A stretch of DNA of 64,000 nt, taken from an uncultured Tenacibaculum sp. GTDB taxonomy: Bacteria; Bacteroidota; Bacteroidia; Flavobacteriales; Flavobacteriaceae. A program made the translations under genes and the position numbers. Positions 46,032-53,949 of the stretch are shown here, one piece after another. Position 1 is the first letter of the stretch. Each line of letters opens with the position of its first letter. The notes beneath the pieces were generated by a model. That model did no database searches. It saw nothing but the letters and a program-made list of their open reading frames with translations, and had not been told where the DNA came from. The stretch lies in contig NZ_CANMAX010000002.1 in the NCBI RefSeq assembly GCF_947495995.1, positions 310,001 through 374,000 on the forward strand. The letters are read 5' to 3'.

Positions 46032-46115
46032 TGCGCATAAGAAGATTCGAACTTCCACATTCATATGAATACTGCCCCCTCAAGGCAGCGCGTCTACCAA
46101 TTCCGCCATATGCGC
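46032..46115 (-). tRNA. tRNA-Leu (anticodon GAG)
   Basis: An 84-nt class II tRNA. Acceptor stem GCGCATA pairs with TATGCGC; the anticodon loop reads TTGAGGG with GAG at positions 34-36, decoding CUC and CUU; the variable arm is long as for leucine, and the T-loop TTCGAAT is present. The discriminator A is at 46032 and CCA is encoded (46029-46031). It lies between tRNA-Lys and a CarboxypepD_reg gene. Confidence 0.92.
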
Positions 46116-46124
46116 TTTAAACAA

Positions 46125-46152
46125 AAAAAGTTAAGCGAATGCTTAACTTTTT
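46125..46152 (-). terminator. Hairpin between tRNA-Lys and tRNA-Leu
   Basis: A perfect 12-bp stem (46125-46136 with 46141-46152), loop GAAT, followed on the minus strand by more T (complement of A from 46123). It can terminate or process the transcript after tRNA-Lys before tRNA-Leu. Confidence 0.6.
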
Positions 46153-46153
46153 G

Positions 46154-46226
46154 TGACCGGGCTGGGGCTCGAACCCAGGACCCTCTCCTTAAAAGGGAGA
46201 TGCTCTACCAACTGAGCTACCCGGTC
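46154..46226 (-). tRNA. tRNA-Lys (anticodon TTT)
   Basis: A 73-nt tRNA: acceptor stem GACCGGG pairs with CCCGGTC; D-arm AGCTCAGTTGGTAGAGC; anticodon loop CTTTTAA with TTT at 34-36; T-arm with TTCGAGC. The discriminator is A; CCA is not fully encoded in the downstream sequence. A hairpin separates it from tRNA-Leu. Confidence 0.93.
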
Positions 46227-46334
46227 AATTTCTTTCCTTGCGAAAAGCGAGTGCAAATATACAAGATCTATTTAATTCTAAAAAACTTTTTTTATGTTTT
46301 TTTTCGGATATTTGTAATGAATAAATTTAGTACA

Positions 46335-46862
46335 ATGAAAATTACACTGTTAGGGTATATGGGAAGTGGGAAAACAACAATTGGGAAACAACTTTCTGAA
46401 CAGCAAAAAATACCTTTTATAGATTTAGATCACTATATAGAAGAAAAAATAGGGAAGTCCGTTTCTGATATTTTTGATCAAGATGGTGAAATATTCTTCA
46501 GATTAAAAGAGCATGAATATTTAAAAGAGCTATTAGAAAAAGATGAAAGTTTTGTGCTTTCATTAGGAGGAGGAACACCTTGTTATGCTGGTAATATGGA
46601 TGTAATTGTAAATAAAGAGAATGTTACCTCTGTTTACTTAAGAACATCGATTGATACAATTGTGGAGAGATTAGAGCAAGAAAAAGACTCTAGACCACTT
46701 GTGGCTAAATTAAATAAAGAAGAACTTCATGAGTTTGTTGCAAAGCATCTATTTGAAAGAAGTTTCTTTTATGAAAAAGCAAGTCAGAAAGTAGTGACGT
46801 CGAATAAAACTGTTGCTGAAATAGTTTCAGAAATAGAAGCTATTCTTCCAAATAAGCAATAA
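46335..46862 (+). CDS. aroK: Shikimate kinase
   Basis: A 175-residue cytosolic kinase that phosphorylates shikimate with ATP in aromatic amino acid biosynthesis. P-loop GYMGSGKTT (7-15), FIDLDHYIE with the Asp pair and SLGGGTPCY and EKDSRPL (the LID segment) match AroK. ATG 46335 begins at the conserved MKITLLGY; an alternative ATG 46317 would add six residues but lies within 5 nt of a probable promoter element. It is convergent with the phosphoribosyltransferase gene, with 23 bp overlap of the tails. Confidence 0.92.
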   Translation: MKITLLGYMGSGKTTIGKQLSEQQKIPFIDLDHYIEEKIGKSVSDIFDQDGEIFFRLKEHEYLKELLEKDESFVLSLGGGTPCYAGNMDVIVNKENVTSVYLRTSIDTIVERLEQEKDSRPLVAKLNKEELHEFVAKHLFERSFFYEKASQKVVTSNKTVAEIVSEIEAILPNKQ

Positions 46863-47346
46863 TATCATCATTCTCAAATTCAACAACTACATGTTCTTTG
46901 ATAGATGTTGATAACGATATTCCTTTAAAATCTGCTTTAATTGGATATTTTTTATGATTTCTATTAACTAATACTGCAGTTTTAAACTTTTTCAAAGGAA
47001 CATCTAAGAAATGTTTTACTGCATAAATAAGTGTTGTACCTGAATGTAAAACATCATCAACTAAAACAATGGATTTATTGGTGTATTCTTCAGGTGCAAT
47101 ATCTGTTGTAATTTCTTCTAACGGTTTTTTCTTGTCAATAAGAACTTTACAAAGTTTAATATCAAGATTCGAAATATTACGAAGTTCTGTTACAATTTTT
47201 TCAGCTAATTTATATCCATTATTGGCGATACCAGCTATAACAATTTCATCTTCTAAATAATTTACTTCGTATATCTGATAGGCGATACGTTTAATTTTCT
47301 GATGAATTTGCGTATTATTTAATATAATATTAGTTGTCTCGATCAT
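46840..47346 (-). CDS. Phosphoribosyltransferase (PyrR/HPRT-type)
   Basis: A 168-residue PRTase-fold protein: IAGIANNGYKLA (pyrophosphate loop), the PRPP-binding signature IVLVDDVLHSGTT and a C-terminal DIIAYL. It is similar in size to PyrR, the uracil PRTase/attenuation protein, but the RNA-binding basic patch is not conspicuous and no pyrimidine gene is nearby. It may be a purine or pyrimidine salvage PRTase. It is preceded on the minus strand by an S4-domain gene with a 9-nt gap. Confidence 0.8.
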   Translation of the reverse strand: MIETTNIILNNTQIHQKIKRIAYQIYEVNYLEDEIVIAGIANNGYKLAEKIVTELRNISNLDIKLCKVLIDKKKPLEEITTDIAPEEYTNKSIVLVDDVLHSGTTLIYAVKHFLDVPLKKFKTAVLVNRNHKKYPIKADFKGISLSTSIKEHVVVEFENDDIIAYLEE

Positions 47347-47355
47347 ACTGCAAAT

Positions 47356-47736
47356 TTATGAATCTTCTTCATTAGTATCATAATAATCTTCAATATCTCT
47401 TCGATCTTTTTTAGTAGGTCTTCCTGTTCCTTTTTTACGATAATAATCTTTCGCGTATTTTAAAAGTTCAGTTTTTTCAAACTCCTCTTTTGGAGTAATA
47501 TCTTTTCTATAAAGATCTACTAATTTAGCTCCAACTCTGTTAGCCGGTATGTCTATAACCGTTAACTTATAGTTTATTTGATTCTTTCTTACCGTAATTG
47601 TTTCGCCACCATACACTTCACGAGATGGTTTACAAACAATATCATCAATTTTTACTTGTCCTTTTTTGCATGCATTTGTTCCTATGTTTCTTGTTTTAAA
47701 CATTCTAATGCACCATAAATATTTGTCAATCCTCAT
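47356..47736 (-). CDS. S4-domain RNA-binding protein (Hsp15-like)
   Basis: A 126-residue protein starting at the conserved MRIDKYLWCIRMFKTR, with an S4 RNA-binding fold (about 1-70) and a basic C-terminus KKGTGRPTKKDRR. The size and layout match heat-shock protein 15 (HslR), which binds 50S subunits carrying nascent chains. The ORF stays open upstream to 47796, but those 20 residues include a Bacteroidetes-like TTTTTG promoter element and do not resemble the family, so ATG 47736 is used. It is 9 nt before the phosphoribosyltransferase. Confidence 0.85.
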   Translation of the reverse strand: MRIDKYLWCIRMFKTRNIGTNACKKGQVKIDDIVCKPSREVYGGETITVRKNQINYKLTVIDIPANRVGAKLVDLYRKDITPKEEFEKTELLKYAKDYYRKKGTGRPTKKDRRDIEDYYDTNEEDS

Positions 47737-47812
47737 ACAAAAAGTTAATTTTTTGTTGTCTTCTTTCCACAAAGGTATAAAAATGCTAAATTGCAACCCT
47801 AAATAAAAATAA

Positions 47813-48721
47813 ATGATGAAAATAAAACATATACTATTACTTGGTCTTATTTCAATTTTAGTGTATTCATGTGGAGATAATGATCCAGTTTCGACAATCG
47901 ATCCTAATTTTGATCATGCTGCACAGTCTGTGAGAGATAATGATTCTTTAGTGTCGTTCTTTCAAAAACATTATTATGATGATGTAGCTGGTATTGTTAA
48001 ACCTATGGAAGATGGAAAAACACCACTTTCTGAAGACAGTAATTTAATCTCACAAGATGTTACTGAAACTTTAAATGGTAATGAAGTAGATTTCAAATTA
48101 TATACATATAAAGTAGATGAAGGAACTTCTACTAAAGGAAATCCAACAGTTGTAGATTCTGTATTAGTTAATTATTCTGGAAGAAGAATTTTTGATTCAG
48201 AAACAATTAGTACTACAGATTTTGATAATAATGTTAACACATGGTTTGTTTTAGGTTCTGGTGTTATTCGTGGTTGGACTTACGGAATGACTAATTTTAA
48301 AGGTGGAACAAATGCAACTCAACCAGACGGACCAATTACTTATTCAGGAACTGGTAAAGGAATTCTATTTATTCCTTCTGGTTTAGCTTACAGAAATGAA
48401 GGAACCTTAGGAATTTCACCGAATAGTATTTTAATGTTTTATGTTGAAATGAATGATAGCATTGAAGATACTGATGGAGATAGAGATGGAGTGCCTTCTA
48501 TACTTGAAGATTTAGACGGAGACGGTAAACCATGGAACGATGATACTGATGGAGATAATATTCCAAACTTTGTTGATACTGATGATGATGGTGATTTAGT
48601 ATTATCAGTAAATGAAGATACAGTGATTGTTGATGGAAATCCTGCTAATGACTTTAGTGATCCTGATAATCCAGCTTTACCAGATTACCTAAACCCAAAT
48701 ATTAGAAAATCTAAAATTTAA
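47813..48721 (+). CDS. FKBP-type peptidyl-prolyl isomerase lipoprotein with calcium-binding-type repeats
   Basis: A 302-residue lipoprotein: lipobox VYSC with Cys20. The FKBP fold is seen at about 115-215 (VLVNYSGRRIFD, FVLGSGVIRGWTYGMTNFKGG, FIPSGLAYRNEG and SILMFYVEMND), followed by thrombospondin type 3-like acidic repeats DTDGDRDGVPS, DLDGDGKPWNDDTDGD, which usually bind calcium. It is probably attached to the outer membrane and may assist folding of exported proteins. It resembles GldI only in being an FKBP lipoprotein. It diverges from the Hsp15-like gene. Confidence 0.85.
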   Translation: MMKIKHILLLGLISILVYSCGDNDPVSTIDPNFDHAAQSVRDNDSLVSFFQKHYYDDVAGIVKPMEDGKTPLSEDSNLISQDVTETLNGNEVDFKLYTYKVDEGTSTKGNPTVVDSVLVNYSGRRIFDSETISTTDFDNNVNTWFVLGSGVIRGWTYGMTNFKGGTNATQPDGPITYSGTGKGILFIPSGLAYRNEGTLGISPNSILMFYVEMNDSIEDTDGDRDGVPSILEDLDGDGKPWNDDTDGDNIPNFVDTDDDGDLVLSVNEDTVIVDGNPANDFSDPDNPALPDYLNPNIRKSKI

Positions 48722-48753
48722 TAGCTTTTAATTTTTTAAAAGTTCTAGATATA

Positions 48754-48788
48754 AAAAAAGACAACATGTGTAATATGTTGTCTTTTTT
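48754..48788. terminator. Bidirectional terminator between the FKBP and porin-like genes
   Basis: A 14-bp perfect stem (48754-48767 with 48775-48788), 7-nt loop, A-rich left and T-rich right arms between convergent genes. Confidence 0.85.
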
Positions 48789-48815
48789 ATTTGGAATATA
48801 TTTTTAATACGATTC

Positions 48816-49439
48816 TTAGAATCTGTATGAAAGACCAATAATAATTTGGTTAATTCTTGTATCGAAATTTGCAGTAGTATTAGCACCTCCAACACTAGAT
48901 ATTATTTCAGATTCAACATCAGAAAAGGCTCTTTCCCAACGTAAGTCTAACCCAATTTTACCTAATTCAACACCAGCACCTAATTGTAAACCAACAGTAA
49001 ATCCATCAGCTTTAATATCAGATACAGCATCAAAATCTAAATCTCCATCAAGAAGATATTGAAAAGATGGTCCAATGTGTGCATAAGCAACCTTAAAAAA
49101 CTTCTTTCCTAATAATACTGGGATATCTATTTTTTGAAAATCGTAACCTACTTTTTCTGTAGACGTTGGTGTAGTAATTAAATCTACGTTACTTTTTAAA
49201 GATGTATAAACTAATTCAGGACGAACATACCAACCTGTCATTGGTAATTTAAAACGTAACCAAACACCAGCATGAAAACCAGTTCTACTTTCTGCACTTC
49301 CATTAATAATGTCGTCAGATACTTCTCTAAATGAATCTGAGTTATAGTTTATACCTCCTTTGATACCAAAGTGAATTTGCGCTTCTGTGAATTGAACGGC
49401 TGCAAATAAAAAACATAATGTAAAAATAAGTTTCTTCAT
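48816..49439 (-). CDS. Porin-family outer membrane beta-barrel protein
   Basis: A 207-residue protein with signal peptide (1-20, ending TEAQ) and an OMP_b-brl_2-type barrel: HFGIKGGINY, FKLPMTGWYVRPELVYTSL, DIPVLLGKKFF, LQLGAGVELGKIGLDLRWERAFSD, and a C-terminal aromatic IIGLSYRF, with terminal Phe as in other outer membrane proteins. It belongs to a large Bacteroidota family of PorT/OmpX-like barrels; no function can be assigned. It lies downstream of the transketolase-type gene on the same strand. Confidence 0.82.
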   Translation of the reverse strand: MKKLIFTLCFLFAAVQFTEAQIHFGIKGGINYNSDSFREVSDDIINGSAESRTGFHAGVWLRFKLPMTGWYVRPELVYTSLKSNVDLITTPTSTEKVGYDFQKIDIPVLLGKKFFKVAYAHIGPSFQYLLDGDLDFDAVSDIKADGFTVGLQLGAGVELGKIGLDLRWERAFSDVESEIISSVGGANTTANFDTRINQIIIGLSYRF

Positions 49440-49464
49440 AATTTTACTTTTAGAATTACTATAT

Positions 49465-49490
49465 AAAAAAAACGAGTTATTAACTCGTTT
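49465..49490 (-). terminator. Terminator of the transketolase subunit gene
   Basis: AAACGAGTT/AACTCGTTT stem (49470-49478 with 49482-49490), 3-nt loop, overlapping the stop codon region, with T-run on the minus strand (complement of A at 49465-49470). Confidence 0.75.
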
Positions 49491-50439
49491 ATTTTCTCTT
49501 TATTACTTTCTTAACGGCTGTTATGACAGCTTCATCGTTAATTTTGTACTTTTCCATCAGTTGATCTGGTGTTCCAGATTCTCCAAAACTATCATCTACA
49601 GCGACAAATTCTTGTGGAGTAGGGTTGTTCTGAGCTAAACATCTAGCTACACTTTCTCCTAAACCTCCTAATTTGTTATGCTCTTCAGCAGTTACTATAC
49701 AACCTGTTTTAGCAACAGACTCTAAAATAGCTTCTTCGTCTAAAGGTTTTATTGTATGAATGTTTATTACTTCAGCAGAGATTCCTTCTTTTTCTAACTG
49801 CTCAGCAGCTTGTAAAGATTCCCAAACTAAATGTCCAGTAGCAACAATAGTAACATCTGTACCTTCAGTAAGTTTAATAGCTTTTCCTATTTTAAATTCA
49901 CCTTGAGGCATAAATACTGGAACTTTTGGTCTACCAAAACGTAAATAAACTGGTCCGTCATGCTCAGCGATAGCTATTGTAGCTTCTTTAGTTTGATTGT
50001 AATCACAAGTGTTAATCACAGTCATACCAGGCAACATTTTCATTAAACCAATATCTTCAAGAATTTGGTGAGTAGCTCCATCTTCTCCTAAAGTTAAACC
50101 TGCGTGAGAAGCACAAATCTTAACATTCTTGTGAGAATAAGCGATAGATTGACGGATTTGATCGTAAACTCTACCTGTAGAGAAGTTTGCGAAAGTTCCT
50201 GTAAAAGGAATTTTTCCACCAATAGTAAGTCCAGCTGCGATTCCCATCATGTTAGCTTCAGCAATACCTACTTGAAAAAAGCGCTCTGGATGATTTTTCT
50301 CAAATTCATTCATTTTTAATGAACCTGTTAAATCAGCACATAAAGCAACTACATTAGGATTACTCTTACCTAATTCAGTTAAACCATCTCCAAAACCAGA
50401 ACGTGTATCTTTTTTTTCTGTAAATGTGTATTTTTTCAT
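49489..50439 (-). CDS. Transketolase C-terminal subunit (split transketolase)
   Basis: A 316-residue protein equal to the pyrimidine-binding and C-terminal halves of transketolase: [40 protein letters not shown] (Glu activating the thiamine), and [33 protein letters not shown] (C-terminal domain). The partner with the thiamine-diphosphate-binding half is not in the window. Start ATG 50439 ([10 protein letters not shown]) matches the family and follows a TATTTTTG promoter element (50468-50461); an in-frame ATG at 50463 overlaps it. Acts in the non-oxidative pentose phosphate pathway. Confidence 0.88.
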   Translation of the reverse strand: MKKYTFTEKKDTRSGFGDGLTELGKSNPNVVALCADLTGSLKMNEFEKNHPERFFQVGIAEANMMGIAAGLTIGGKIPFTGTFANFSTGRVYDQIRQSIAYSHKNVKICASHAGLTLGEDGATHQILEDIGLMKMLPGMTVINTCDYNQTKEATIAIAEHDGPVYLRFGRPKVPVFMPQGEFKIGKAIKLTEGTDVTIVATGHLVWESLQAAEQLEKEGISAEVINIHTIKPLDEEAILESVAKTGCIVTAEEHNKLGGLGESVARCLAQNNPTPQEFVAVDDSFGESGTPDQLMEKYKINDEAVITAVKKVIKRK

Positions 50440-50489
50440 TGTTGTGTTGTAAATTCTGCCCAAAAATAAACTTTTAGCTTATAAGAGGC

Positions 50490-51071
50490 TTATAAAATCA
50501 TTAATTCTTTATATAATTTATGAACAGGTAGCCCCATAACGTTAAAATAGCTACCTTCAATTTTGTCGATTCCAATTTTACCAATCCAATCTTGTATACC
50601 ATAAGCTCCAGCTTTATCGTATGGTTGGTAGTTTTCTATGTAGTAATTAATTTCCTTGTCAGTTAAAGCTCTAAAGTAAACTTTAGCGATATCATGAAAT
50701 GTTTTTGAAGTATTAAATCTTTTAATACAAACAGAAGTAATTACTTCATGATTTGTATTTGATAAACTTTTTAGCATCGTAAAAGCTTCATTGTAATCTT
50801 TAGGTTTACCTAAAGCTTTATTATTTAACCAAACAATAGTGTCTGATGTGATTAAAAGATCACTTTCGTTTAATTCATTTTCAAAAGCTTTTGATTTTAA
50901 TTCAGCTAAATAATTTGAAATTTCTTCTTTTGTTAAATGATCTGGGTAAACTTCTTCAATATCTTTTAAACGAATTTCAAAATCTAGATCTAAATCACGA
51001 AAAAATTGTTGACGTCTAGGAGATCCTGAAGCAAGAATAATATTGTACTTCGCTAATTTCTCTTTTAACAT
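50490..51071 (-). CDS. maf: Maf-like nucleotide pyrophosphatase
   Basis: A 193-residue house-cleaning enzyme hydrolysing non-canonical or dTTP/UTP nucleotides. Signatures ASGSPRRQQFF at the N-terminus, SDTIVWLNNKALGKPKD, and YDKAGAYGIQDWIG are the Maf family markers. It is cytosolic. It lies between smpB (2 nt away) and the transketolase subunit in a minus-strand run. Confidence 0.92.
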   Translation of the reverse strand: MLKEKLAKYNIILASGSPRRQQFFRDLDLDFEIRLKDIEEVYPDHLTKEEISNYLAELKSKAFENELNESDLLITSDTIVWLNNKALGKPKDYNEAFTMLKSLSNTNHEVITSVCIKRFNTSKTFHDIAKVYFRALTDKEINYYIENYQPYDKAGAYGIQDWIGKIGIDKIEGSYFNVMGLPVHKLYKELMIL

Positions 51072-51073
51072 GA

Positions 51074-51529
51074 TTAATAGTTCTTTTTCAAACGAGCTAA
51101 ATCTCTTTTGTTATCACGATCTTTTATTGTGTTTCGTTTATCGTGAGTCTTTTTACCTTTAGCTAAAGCGATGTCTAGTTTAGCCCAACCATTTTCATTG
51201 ATAAATAAACGTAGCGGAACTATTGTGTTACCTTTAGCTTCAACTTCTCTAGCTAATTTTTTAAGTTCTTGTTTATTAAGTAATAATCTTCGTTCACTTT
51301 TAGGATTATGATTATAATGATGTCCGAAGGCATATTCTTCGATATACATATTAATCACAAATAATTCACCTCTTTCATTAAACTCACAAAAACTTTCAGT
51401 AATTCTAGCTTTACTTTGTCGGATAGACTTTATTTCTGTTCCAGTTAATTGAATTCCGGCAGTATATTTATCAATAATCTCGTATTCAAAACGAGCTTTT
51501 TTATTTTGTATGTTTATTTTTTTCTGCAT
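51074..51529 (-). CDS. smpB: SsrA-binding protein SmpB
   Basis: A 151-residue tmRNA partner needed for trans-translation ribosome rescue. Motifs NKKARFEYEI, GIQLTGTEIKSIRQSKARI, EEYAFGHHYNHNPKSERRLLLNKQEL and GLDIALAKGKKTHDKR-like C-terminal KLDIALAKGKKTHDKR, ending in a basic tail. The conserved EIKSIR strand is intact. The tmRNA gene itself is not in this window. It is 2 nt before maf. Confidence 0.95.
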   Translation of the reverse strand: MQKKINIQNKKARFEYEIIDKYTAGIQLTGTEIKSIRQSKARITESFCEFNERGELFVINMYIEEYAFGHHYNHNPKSERRLLLNKQELKKLAREVEAKGNTIVPLRLFINENGWAKLDIALAKGKKTHDKRNTIKDRDNKRDLARLKKNY

Positions 51530-51565
51530 AAGTCATCAGCAATATAGAGTACAAAACTAACTAAA

Positions 51566-53104
51566 TTATCTACCAGTTAGCATAGAAATATTATAATTGA
51601 TACCAAAATTAGCAAAAACGCTACTTAATTGTCCGCCTCTTGCTTTTACATATCCAATTCCGCCCCTAAAACTTAAATTGTTCAATAGTTTTACATCTAC
51701 ACCAAAACTAGGTTTAACAATTAATCCTTGTCCTGTGCTAATTCCACCACCACCAGCAGCTCCACCAAGTAATTGTCCGTATACACTAACATAATCGTTA
51801 AAGAATCTGTTTGATTCCACACCTAAACCAACAATTCCTTCCGCATAAGCACCAGCATCACCAAAATTGGCGAATGAAGTTTGCCCAGCAGCATAAACAT
51901 ATTTATTTAAGAACACATTAACCTGTAATGAAATTTGATGCATATCTTGTTCAAAACCTCCATTTCTGCTAGCATCTAAATACCAATCTTGTTTTACAAT
52001 AGTTTGAATACCTTTTAACTTAAATTCTTTAGGAGTAACAAAATCAGAAGTTGTTCCTTCTTTATCTACATAATATTTTAAACCAAAACCAAGGGTAGAA
52101 GTATAGAAGTGTGCATCTGGACTCATTAAGAATCCTTTATTTATGGTAGCGTAAAAATTATCAAAAATTTTTTGTTCTAAAGTGATATCAGGATAGATTA
52201 AAAAACCTCCTTGAGTATCAACACCGCCGCCACCTCCGGCACCAATTCCAAATTTAGCTTGAAGGTTTGTTCTATTTTTATTCATTGAAAGATGATAACC
52301 ACCACCTAAGAAAATATCCATATATCCTGCAGGAATTCCATCAAAAGCTCCATCAGCTCTAACAAAGAATAACCAGTTTTTATCTAAAAATGAAACAAAT
52401 TCAAAACCAGCTAATCTAATGGTTCTTCCTTTTATAGCTTCACCAGTTGAAAATTGAGAATCACCTTTAACTGATAAATTGTTTAAATGAACCATTAAAG
52501 AAATTCTATTTGATTTTTTATTCCAATCAGAACTTTTTAAATCTTCAAAAGTGTATTTGTTCTCTTTTTGATCAAAATCTGAATGATTAAAATTCAAAGG
52601 AATATGTACAGCAGCATAAAATTGGTCACTATTAATAGTTCCTCCATCGAAGAAATTAATATAACTCCAACCAGAAGTTACAGAGAAGTGTTTAAAATCG
52701 TATCCAAGATTTAAATGAGGTAAAATAAAAGCTCCACCACCATCAGGAGCAGCAGCACCACCGCCACCGCCAAAGTGAATTCCAGCATCAACAAAAAGTT
52801 TATCTGTAATATCATATTTAACTCCAGCATTTACACCAAGAGTAAAAAAACCACCTCTAATACCACCAACTGCACCATAAAAACCTAAACCAGCATAACT
52901 CCAATCGTTAAGCATTAGATTGTAGTGAATACCTGTGAAATCCATATTAGGTTCATTCATATCAGGCATATCTATACTTAGGAAATCTATTTGTGCAAAT
53001 CCTAATTGAGATTTTTTTGCTGGTGCATCTTTATCTTGTGCATAAAAAAAATGAACGCTTAGTGTTAAAGTTAACACTAGCGCTCTGAAAAAACTTTTTT
53101 TCAT
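51566..53104 (-). CDS. Predicted outer membrane barrel protein with three glycine-rich repeats
   Basis: A 512-residue protein with signal peptide (1-22) and a long alternating hydrophobic pattern. Three glycine-rich segments recur: GGGGGAAAPDGGG (about 112-124), GAGGGGGVDTQGG and GGAAGGGGISTGQG, each followed by a beta-strand of similar pattern (FILPHLNLGYD, FLIYPDITLEQ, LIVKPSFGVDV), so there is a three-fold internal repeat. I know no family with this layout. It is 18 nt downstream of a coiled-coil/SPOR membrane protein in the same direction. Confidence 0.65.
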   Translation of the reverse strand: MKKSFFRALVLTLTLSVHFFYAQDKDAPAKKSQLGFAQIDFLSIDMPDMNEPNMDFTGIHYNLMLNDWSYAGLGFYGAVGGIRGGFFTLGVNAGVKYDITDKLFVDAGIHFGGGGGAAAPDGGGAFILPHLNLGYDFKHFSVTSGWSYINFFDGGTINSDQFYAAVHIPLNFNHSDFDQKENKYTFEDLKSSDWNKKSNRISLMVHLNNLSVKGDSQFSTGEAIKGRTIRLAGFEFVSFLDKNWLFFVRADGAFDGIPAGYMDIFLGGGYHLSMNKNRTNLQAKFGIGAGGGGGVDTQGGFLIYPDITLEQKIFDNFYATINKGFLMSPDAHFYTSTLGFGLKYYVDKEGTTSDFVTPKEFKLKGIQTIVKQDWYLDASRNGGFEQDMHQISLQVNVFLNKYVYAAGQTSFANFGDAGAYAEGIVGLGVESNRFFNDYVSVYGQLLGGAAGGGGISTGQGLIVKPSFGVDVKLLNNLSFRGGIGYVKARGGQLSSVFANFGINYNISMLTGR

Positions 53105-53122
53105 CAGTTTCTTAATTATATA

Positions 53123-53749
53123 TTAATAAGGTTTGTGAATTTGTTTTCTTCGTCCATTTAAATAAGAAGCGACGAAAGCATCGTTAAAACCATAGTTTAC
53201 AATTTGTTTCCTAAAATCTTGAGCTTCTTTTAATGTCTCAAATAATCCTATTGAGTACCTTAAGTAATCTTCATCAGATAAAGTACCGGCGATAGTTTTA
53301 GATAGTAAAGGATATCTTTTTTCTGTAAATGCCCCAATTTGAACAGAGTATACAGTCTTACCTCTTAATCCATCCTTTATTGAAGATATTTTTCCGTCTC
53401 CAGTTGCAGATTCATCATCACTATATTCATCATCATAACCTTCTTCTTGGTAATTATCGGAATAAGCAGTTTTTACACTATCAATAATTCGATTCATTTC
53501 CTCTTTATTGATAGCGGATGTTTTAGATGCTGGCCCACCAAACTTTCCTTGATAAGCAAAATAGGCAAGAGCTAAACTAATTCCGGTTAAAAAACTTAAA
53601 ATGATATTTCTGTTTCTAGAAACACTTTTTACATCTGCTACTTCTTCAATCTTCTCACTCAATTCATTTTCTAAATCCTCATTTTTAGAATTTAGGTCAT
53701 TAATCTGTTGCTGTAAGTCTTCCAGTTCTTGATCGTTTAAAAATGGCAT
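53123..53749 (-). CDS. Coiled-coil, single-pass membrane protein with SPOR-like domain
   Basis: A 208-residue protein: N-terminal coiled coil (about 6-40, LEDLQQQINDLNSKNEDLENEL), one membrane helix (about 47-67), an acidic linker (YDDEYSDDESATGDG), and a C-terminal SPOR-like fold (about 133-208: VYSVQIGAFTEKRY and LFETLKEAQDFRKQIVNYGFNDAFVASY). SPOR domains bind septal or denuded peptidoglycan glycan strands. The coiled coil is cytosolic and the SPOR part periplasmic by the inside-positive pattern. It probably shares a transcript with the glycine-rich barrel gene. Confidence 0.85.
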   Translation of the reverse strand: MPFLNDQELEDLQQQINDLNSKNEDLENELSEKIEEVADVKSVSRNRNIILSFLTGISLALAYFAYQGKFGGPASKTSAINKEEMNRIIDSVKTAYSDNYQEEGYDDEYSDDESATGDGKISSIKDGLRGKTVYSVQIGAFTEKRYPLLSKTIAGTLSDEDYLRYSIGLFETLKEAQDFRKQIVNYGFNDAFVASYLNGRRKQIHKPY

Positions 53750-53840
53750 TGATTGTGTTGGTTATATTGATTATTGATAGCTAAAATACAAATCTTTTTA
53801 AAATAAACATCTTAGCTTTTAAAAGAGACGATAAATTATA

Positions 53841-53888
53841 AGGGGCACGTAGCCTTAAAAGCTTAAGGCTACGCTAGTGTTTCCCCCT
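53841..53888. repeat. Long perfect hairpin with flanking arms, no T-run
   Basis: CGTAGCCTTAA (53848-53858) and TTAAGGCTACG (53863-53873) form an 11-bp stem with a 4-nt loop; a GGGG (53842-53845) and CCCC block further out (about 53883-53887) can extend the fold. No T-run follows in either direction, so it is not a standard terminator. It lies in a 200-bp gap between the SPOR gene and the methyltransferase gene. It might be a small structured RNA or a dispersed repeat; only one copy is in the window as far as I can see. Confidence 0.4.
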
Positions 53889-53949
53889 TAAACACTTTTC
53901 AGTAGCTACCTAACTTATTAATCAGTAACTAATCCAAATATAACAAAAA

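Noticed and set aside
46065..46334. Long open reading frame running from inside the tRNA genes into aroK on the plus strand
   Set aside because: It crosses tRNA-Leu and tRNA-Lys on the opposite strand; the conserved AroK N-terminus starts at 46335, so the upstream 90 codons are not coding.
46840..47346. PyrR regulator of a pyrimidine operon
   Set aside because: The PRTase fold fits, but no pyrimidine gene or attenuator lies nearby, so only a general PRTase call is kept.
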